From NCBI GenBank assembly GCA_002712565.1, contig PAUA01000042.1, positions 1 to 9,614 on the forward strand: a stretch of DNA of 9,614 nt, in the 5' to 3' direction. Both the position numbers and the translations under genes were made by a program. The notes beneath the pieces were generated by a model, which had not been told where the DNA came from, made no database searches, and was given only the letters and a program-made list of their open reading frames with translations. This document shows positions 5,761-9,614 of this stretch, in pieces. The DNA comes from Gemmatimonadota bacterium. GTDB taxonomy: Bacteria > Gemmatimonadota > Gemmatimonadetes > Longimicrobiales > UBA6960. Position 1 is the stretch's first letter; each line of letters starts with the position of its first letter.

Positions 5761-6747
5761 ATGTTGATCCGAAAGCCCAACGACATCCCGTCGTCCGAGA
5801 TCACGCCCGAGAGCGTCTATATCAATCGTCGTCACTTCATCGGGAAGACTGCCGGGATCGCCTTGGGGGGGGTTGCTGGTGCCGGCGCCATCGGGGGCGC
5901 AATAGCGGGCCGGCCAGGGCGGGCGGCGGCTCAGGTCGGCCAGAGAGACTGGAGCGCTGTACGCACGGAATTGGGCGAGGAGCTGAATTCCTTCGAAGAC
6001 GTGACCACCTACAACAATTTCTACGAGTTCGGAACCCAGAAGGAGGACCCGGCCCGTAACGCACACACCCTTCGGCCCCGGCCTTGGACGATCGAGGTGG
6101 GAGGAATGTGCGCCAATCCGGGCGTGTACGGGCTGGAGGATTTCATTCGGCCCGGAACGATGGAGGATCGCATCTACCGGTTGCGCTGCGTAGAGGCGTG
6201 GTCCATGGTGATCCCCTGGTATGGCTTCGCGCTCAAAGACGTGATTGATCGGGCCGATCCGCTCGGAAGCGCTCGTTACGTGGAATTCAAGACGCTCCTC
6301 GATCCCGAGCAGATGCCCGGTCAGCGGGCGAGGGTCCTGGACTGGCCCTATGTGGAGGGCTTGCGCCTAGACGAAGCGCGCCACCCGCTCACGATTCTGG
6401 CGACCGGTGTCTACGGTCAGGATCTCCCCAACCAGAACGGGGCGCCCATCCGGCTCGTCGTGCCTTGGAAATATGGGTTCAAGGGTATCAAGTCCATCGT
6501 GAGCATGACGTTCACGGAGCAGGAGCCGTTTAACTCGTGGAAAAGGGCTAACTCGAACGAGTACGGCTTTTACGCCAACGTGAACCCGGAGGTCAACCAC
6601 CCGCGGTGGAGCCAGGCGCGGGAGCGGCGGCTCGGTCCCAATTGCGGTGTGTTTAGCTGCGAGCAGATACCGACCATGCTGTTCAACGGGTACGTCGACC
6701 AGGTGGCCGGCCTTTATGCCGGGTTGGATCTTCGGGTCTACTACTGA
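5761..6747 (+). CDS. msrP: Protein-methionine-sulfoxide reductase catalytic subunit MsrP (YedY)
   Basis: The 328-residue molybdoenzyme reduces methionine sulfoxide in periplasmic proteins. The N-terminus MLIRKPNDIPSSEITPE is characteristic of MsrP. The Tat signal is NRRHFIG (residues 22-28) followed by a Gly/Ala-rich segment, with likely cleavage near RAAAQ (54-58). TYNNFYEFGTQKEDP (83-97) and LRCVEAWSMVIPW mark the molybdopterin domain, with Cys143 as the molybdenum ligand; VVPWKYGFKGIKSIV is also typical. ATG 5761 was chosen because it has GGAGA at 5748-5752, 8 nt upstream, and matches the family N-terminus; an in-frame GTG at 5722 would add 13 residues of no family character. msrQ follows after 94 bp. 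A G8 run (5865-5872) lies in the signal-peptide coding region. Confidence 0.96.
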   Translation: MLIRKPNDIPSSEITPESVYINRRHFIGKTAGIALGGVAGAGAIGGAIAGRPGRAAAQVGQRDWSAVRTELGEELNSFEDVTTYNNFYEFGTQKEDPARNAHTLRPRPWTIEVGGMCANPGVYGLEDFIRPGTMEDRIYRLRCVEAWSMVIPWYGFALKDVIDRADPLGSARYVEFKTLLDPEQMPGQRARVLDWPYVEGLRLDEARHPLTILATGVYGQDLPNQNGAPIRLVVPWKYGFKGIKSIVSMTFTEQEPFNSWKRANSNEYGFYANVNPEVNHPRWSQARERRLGPNCGVFSCEQIPTMLFNGYVDQVAGLYAGLDLRVYY

Positions 6748-6841
6748 CCGAGCCAGATCGGGCGAGACGAGTCAGCGGGTTGAAATCGGTAGGCTTGGGT
6801 CGCGGTCCTAGCTACTGCGGCCACGACTCGCTGAGCAAGAG

Positions 6842-7450
6842 TTGAACAAGAAGCGGCGCGTCCTCCTACTCAAGGGGCTTGTCTGGCTCCTGTGCCTCGC
6901 GCCTGGTGTGTGGCTGGTATGGCGTGGGTTTACAGATCGACTCGGCGCCAACGCCATCGAGGAGGTCTTACACCGGCTGGGCGACACCTCGTTGGTCATC
7001 CTCTTGGTCACGCTGTCCATCCCCCCCATTCGGCGCCTCACCGGCTGGAATGACCTCGCTCCGCTAAGGCGACCGCTCGGACTCTTCGCGTTTTTCTACC
7101 TGACGATACACTTCCTTTGGTATGCCGTCGTTGATGAGGGGCTCGCCTTCGAGTTCATCGTCGAGGACGTGATCGAGCGTCCTTATATATTAGCCGGCTT
7201 CACCGCGTGGCTGATGCTGATACCCCTGGCGATCACTTCGACCAAGGGGTGGATCCGGAGGCTCAAGAAGAACTGGCAAAAGCTTCATCGGCTGGTCTAT
7301 GTAGCTACAGGTTTGGGCGTGCTGCATTTCTACTGGCAGGTGAAGGCGGATACGTACTGGCCCTTGGTGGCTACCACGGTGCTGGTTGCACTCATGCTCC
7401 TTCGTATTCGTCAGGCGAGGAGACCGAGCCAGAGATCGCTCGCCGACTGA
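6842..7450 (+). CDS. msrQ: MsrQ (YedZ), membrane heme b subunit of the methionine sulfoxide reductase system
   Basis: This 202-residue integral membrane protein has about six hydrophobic segments (starting near residues 7, 48, 79, 114, 150 and 170). It carries electrons from the respiratory chain or a flavin reductase to periplasmic MsrP. Conserved histidines are at His90 (LTIHFLWY), His149 (KLHRLVY) and His162 (VLHFYW), positions almost identical to the heme-related histidines of E. coli MsrQ. The start is TTG at 6842: an in-frame stop lies at 6809, later starts would cut the first membrane segment, and only a weak AAGAG precedes it. Pairing with msrP is the standard arrangement. The methyltransferase begins 4 nt after the stop, so msrP-msrQ-methyltransferase may be one transcript. 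Confidence 0.94.
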   Translation: MNKKRRVLLLKGLVWLLCLAPGVWLVWRGFTDRLGANAIEEVLHRLGDTSLVILLVTLSIPPIRRLTGWNDLAPLRRPLGLFAFFYLTIHFLWYAVVDEGLAFEFIVEDVIERPYILAGFTAWLMLIPLAITSTKGWIRRLKKNWQKLHRLVYVATGLGVLHFYWQVKADTYWPLVATTVLVALMLLRIRQARRPSQRSLAD

Positions 7451-7454
7451 TTCC

Positions 7455-9029
7455 ATGAGTTCACTCGAGCGGTACCGCGCGATCATTCCTGATTGGGAGG
7501 GTTTTCGGGAAACCATTCTTCGTCGGGATCCGCCCACAATCCGGGTTCGGACGGGACGGATCTCGGTGGCCGTCCTCAGGGACCGGCTCCAGGCCCAGGG
7601 GTTCGTGCTCTCGGAGGTGGAGGGGTTACCGGAGTTCCTACGGGTGATCGGTGGTCCCCACTCCGTAGCCGACACGCTCGAAAACTGGCTGGGCCTGTTC
7701 TACATCCAACAAGCCTCCACCGGGGTGGCGGCACCCCTGCTTGCTCCCCGTCCAGGTGAGCGCGTCCTGGATCTATGCGCGGCTCCGGGGGGAAAGACGA
7801 CCCACATCGCCGACCTCATGCAGGACCGGGGCTGCATCGTGGCGGTGGATCGGAACGAGAACCGGATCCGGGCCCTCCTTGGGAACATGTACCGTACGGT
7901 GCACCCCAACGTGCTCGTGGTCGCCGGGGACGGAAGGTCGCTGCCGGACGGAGCGCTGTTCGACCGGGTGCTGGTGGACGCCCCGTGTTCGGCCGAAGGG
8001 ACGTTGCGCAGGAAAGGCGGGAAGCCGAGAGGGCAGACCGCCAAGTTCCGAAGGCAGGTGCCTTTGCGGCAGGAGGCGCTTCTCCGGAGAGCCATCGCCC
8101 TCACGCGCCCGGGCGGTACGATACTCTACTCCACCTGCACGTTCGCCCCGGAAGAAAACGAGGCCGTCGTCGATCGTGTTCTGAAGGATGCCCCCGTCAC
8201 CCTCGAACCGATCACGATCGAGGCCCCTCACGCCCCTGGCCTCACGTCGTTCGAGGATCAGCAGTTCGATCGTAGCCTGGCGGGCGCCTGCCGGATCTAC
8301 CCCCACCACTTCGATTCGGGTGGATTGTTCCTGGCACGGCTCAGGCGGATCGGGGGGAACGAACCCCCTGGCTCCGACGTCGTTGATGCGGCGGCGCTAC
8401 CCGGGTGGAGTCCGGTCCCGCCGGCATTTCCCGACGGGCGCACGGATCCCGCCGCTGCGGCTGAAACCATCGAGGTTGCCTTCGATCGTCTGGAGTCGTT
8501 ATTCGGGATCGGGGCCGCCGTCCGAGGCGACTTCGGGTGGATCGTAAGAGGTGAGGATATTTGGGTCCATCGATGCGAAAGCTGGCCGTTGGGAAGCTGG
8601 GATAGCAGTGACCGTTGGCGGGTGGTCTCGGTCGGTCTGCGGGCGATGGTGCCGGATTACCAGAATCGGCCGCGGCCTACCAACGATCTCTTTCGGCTTC
8701 TGGAGAAGGCGATCCTCCCCAAACTCGTCTCGCTCTCGGTGGATCAATGGGCGAAGCTCCTGAACGGGGAGGACATCGAGGTCTCGGGTGTCGAATCCGG
8801 ATTCGTGCCCTTAGGACTTCAAGGACACGTCGCAGGTCGAGGTCTCGTGCGGGGAGAGACCGTGCGTCACGAAATTCCTAAGGTGCAGGCGCGCTGGCTC
8901 GCGAAAATCTTGGGGTTGGTTTCGGGTCGGCCGGCGTCGGGCGTCGAAGAAGGCTCAGTCGGGAACCCGAAGGAGATAGTCCGCGACGAAAGACGCGTCG
9001 CAAGGGGCGAGGCGAACGGTCACCAGTGA
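7455..9029 (+). CDS. RsmB/RsmF-type (NOL1/NOP2/Sun) rRNA cytosine-C5 methyltransferase
   Basis: The 524-residue protein methylates C5 of a cytosine in RNA using S-adenosylmethionine, most likely in 16S rRNA. SAM-binding motif I is DLCAAPGGKTTHIA (106-119); motif IV DAPCSAEGT holds Cys178 (product release); motif VI YSTCTFAPEENEAV holds Cys228 (catalytic nucleophile). The C-terminal half resembles the RsmF tail with its PUA-like end: GFVPLGLQGHVAGRGLV, then HEIPKVQARWL. This and the length favour an RsmF-like over an RsmB-like protein (no NusB-type N-terminal domain). ATG 7455 lies 4 nt after msrQ; a longer frame to 7386 would overlap msrQ. The last 25 codons overlap the opposing Nudix gene, and the tail after about residue 490 (SGRPASGVEEGSVGNPKE) looks poorly conserved. 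Confidence 0.93.
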   Translation: MSSLERYRAIIPDWEGFRETILRRDPPTIRVRTGRISVAVLRDRLQAQGFVLSEVEGLPEFLRVIGGPHSVADTLENWLGLFYIQQASTGVAAPLLAPRPGERVLDLCAAPGGKTTHIADLMQDRGCIVAVDRNENRIRALLGNMYRTVHPNVLVVAGDGRSLPDGALFDRVLVDAPCSAEGTLRRKGGKPRGQTAKFRRQVPLRQEALLRRAIALTRPGGTILYSTCTFAPEENEAVVDRVLKDAPVTLEPITIEAPHAPGLTSFEDQQFDRSLAGACRIYPHHFDSGGLFLARLRRIGGNEPPGSDVVDAAALPGWSPVPPAFPDGRTDPAAAAETIEVAFDRLESLFGIGAAVRGDFGWIVRGEDIWVHRCESWPLGSWDSSDRWRVVSVGLRAMVPDYQNRPRPTNDLFRLLEKAILPKLVSLSVDQWAKLLNGEDIEVSGVESGFVPLGLQGHVAGRGLVRGETVRHEIPKVQARWLAKILGLVSGRPASGVEEGSVGNPKEIVRDERRVARGEANGHQ

Positions 9030-9344
9030 GTCCGGCTCGAACCAGTTCATCTCTGTGTGCTCGGTCGGCTCGGGCCTTCCACGGATGACCACGTCGAGAA
9101 ACCGAACCAGAAATGGCGAGCCAGGGTCTCGACACTCGTAAACGACCTTCCCGACCGAAACCGTCTCGACACCGAACTCTTCGACGAGTTCACGGGTCAC
9201 CGCCTCGGCCTCCGTCTCTCCCTCGTCGACCTTTCCCCCAGGAAACTCCCACAGGCCTCCGTGACGTTTATGGTCGGGCCTCCGCCCCAACAGTACCCTG
9301 TGCTCTTTCCGGATGATCGCCGCGACCACTGAAATCCGAGTCAT
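8955..9344 (-). CDS. Nudix hydrolase, MutT-like (d)NTP pyrophosphohydrolase
   Basis: This 129-residue protein has a complete Nudix box G-x5-E-x7-RE-U-xEE-x-GU at residues 37-59 (G37, E43, R51, E52, E55, E56, G58), preceded by GLWEFPGGK, typical of MutT-type enzymes. These hydrolyse nucleoside triphosphates, often oxidised ones such as 8-oxo-dGTP, to the monophosphate with Mg2+. The exact substrate cannot be assigned. The sequence starts MTRISVVAAIIRKEHRVLLGRR, the usual first strand, so ATG 9344 is right although no Shine-Dalgarno is seen. The 3' end overlaps the methyltransferase convergently by 75 nt. The ATG overlaps the stop of a dubious upstream frame as ATGA. Confidence 0.92.
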   Translation of the reverse strand: MTRISVVAAIIRKEHRVLLGRRPDHKRHGGLWEFPGGKVDEGETEAEAVTRELVEEFGVETVSVGKVVYECRDPGSPFLVRFLDVVIRGRPEPTEHTEMNWFEPDSLVTVRLAPCDASFVADYLLRVPD

Positions 9345-9601
9345 AGCAGCACGGTAACTTTTGGGGAGAGCGCTGGCGACTTAGGTCGGACCGTGACACC
9401 GTCGTCCGCCGGTTCAATTATAGACGTAGGAGGCGCCCTGCGAGATCGCTGCCTTGAGAGCTTTGTTGAGAAAGCGACCTCACTGACTACGGTGTCAGGG
9501 TCGTGGTTCATCCGGTCAGGGACCGTGAAACCCAGTTGCCGGGGGGGGGCCGGCGATTTGGATGGAGCCTTAGGCTCCCGGCGAATGTGTTCCATGCTCA
9601 A
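9341..9601 (-). CDS. Uncertain ORF upstream of the Nudix gene, possibly the end of a longer protein
   Basis: The frame is open from the window edge to TGA 9343-9341, which overlaps the Nudix ATG as ATGA, an arrangement often seen in coupled genes. Possible starts are TTG 9601 or ATG 9595; alternatively the coding region continues beyond the window. The product (begins MEHIRREPKAPSKSPAPP) is basic, Pro/Ser-rich, has no recognised motif, and its third-position GC looks lower than that of the clear genes. A perfect TATAAT lies inside it. It is either a real short or C-terminal coding piece or a chance frame. An opposing frame from 9393 to the window end is no more convincing. Confidence 0.25.
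   Translation of the reverse strand: MSMEHIRREPKAPSKSPAPPRQLGFTVPDRMNHDPDTVVSEVAFSTKLSRQRSRRAPPTSIIEPADDGVTVRPKSPALSPKVTVLL
9417..9422 (-). promoter_or_regulatory. Consensus -10 box (TATAAT) candidate for the Nudix gene
   Basis: Minus-strand TATAAT at 9422-9417 lies about 72 bp before the Nudix ATG. No good TTGACA-like -35 is found at 16-18 bp spacing (tctcgc or atctcg). A perfect hexamer in GC-rich DNA is noticeable but unproven. Confidence 0.35.
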
Positions 9602-9614
9602 TCCCGTGGCATGA

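Noticed and set aside
7386..7454. Extended start of the methyltransferase inside msrQ
   Set aside because: The extra residues are the msrQ C-terminus in another frame; ATG 7455 gives a normal N-terminus.

Overview
The window is GC-rich DNA (roughly 60% by eye) from a Gram-negative bacterium. It encodes Tat-exported molybdoenzymes, lipoprotein signals, a periplasmic methionine-sulfoxide repair system and a putative secreted beta-repeat protein. The mix (SoxC-type dehydrogenase with a c-type cytochrome, UlaG-like lipoprotein, GLQLG-repeat protein, PKD-like C-terminal domain) would fit an uncultured Gemmatimonadota-like or similar environmental lineage. That placement is an impression, not a phylogenetic result.

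Layout. (1) 1-467: the 3' end of a secreted-type protein, entering the window inside a perfect 30-bp tandem repeat. (2) 532-1281: a metallo-beta-lactamase-fold lipoprotein in which several expected metal ligands are replaced. (3) A convergent junction with a long inverted repeat. (4) A minus-strand block, read from right to left: a broken PIG-L (LmbE-type) deacetylase gene, a GLQLG-repeat protein whose TTG start overlaps the deacetylase stop, soxC (molybdenum sulfite/sulfane dehydrogenase), a monoheme cytochrome c lipoprotein with a GTGA overlap to soxC, and a class I glutamine amidotransferase. (5) A divergent intergenic region of about 290 bp. (6) A plus-strand block: msrP, msrQ and an RsmB/RsmF-type rRNA cytosine-C5 methyltransferase. 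(7) A convergent Nudix hydrolase whose 3' end overlaps the methyltransferase by 75 nt. (8) A poorly coding tail with a perfect TATAAT box and a dubious ORF.

How it works together. SoxC and the cytochrome form a periplasmic electron-donating pair: the molybdenum centre oxidises a sulfur substrate and the heme receives the electrons. MsrP/MsrQ work the other way: the membrane heme protein MsrQ feeds electrons to periplasmic MsrP, which reduces oxidised methionine in proteins. Two enzymes of the sulfite-oxidase fold superfamily with opposite redox direction thus lie back to back, about 1.6 kb apart. The methyltransferase and the Nudix enzyme are housekeeping functions.

No wholly new multi-gene system is evident. 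The points most worth a second look are the multiply broken deacetylase gene translationally linked to an intact repeat protein, the ligand-depleted MBL lipoprotein, the isolated soxC-cytochrome pair beside msrPQ, and the expanding tandem repeat at the window edge.
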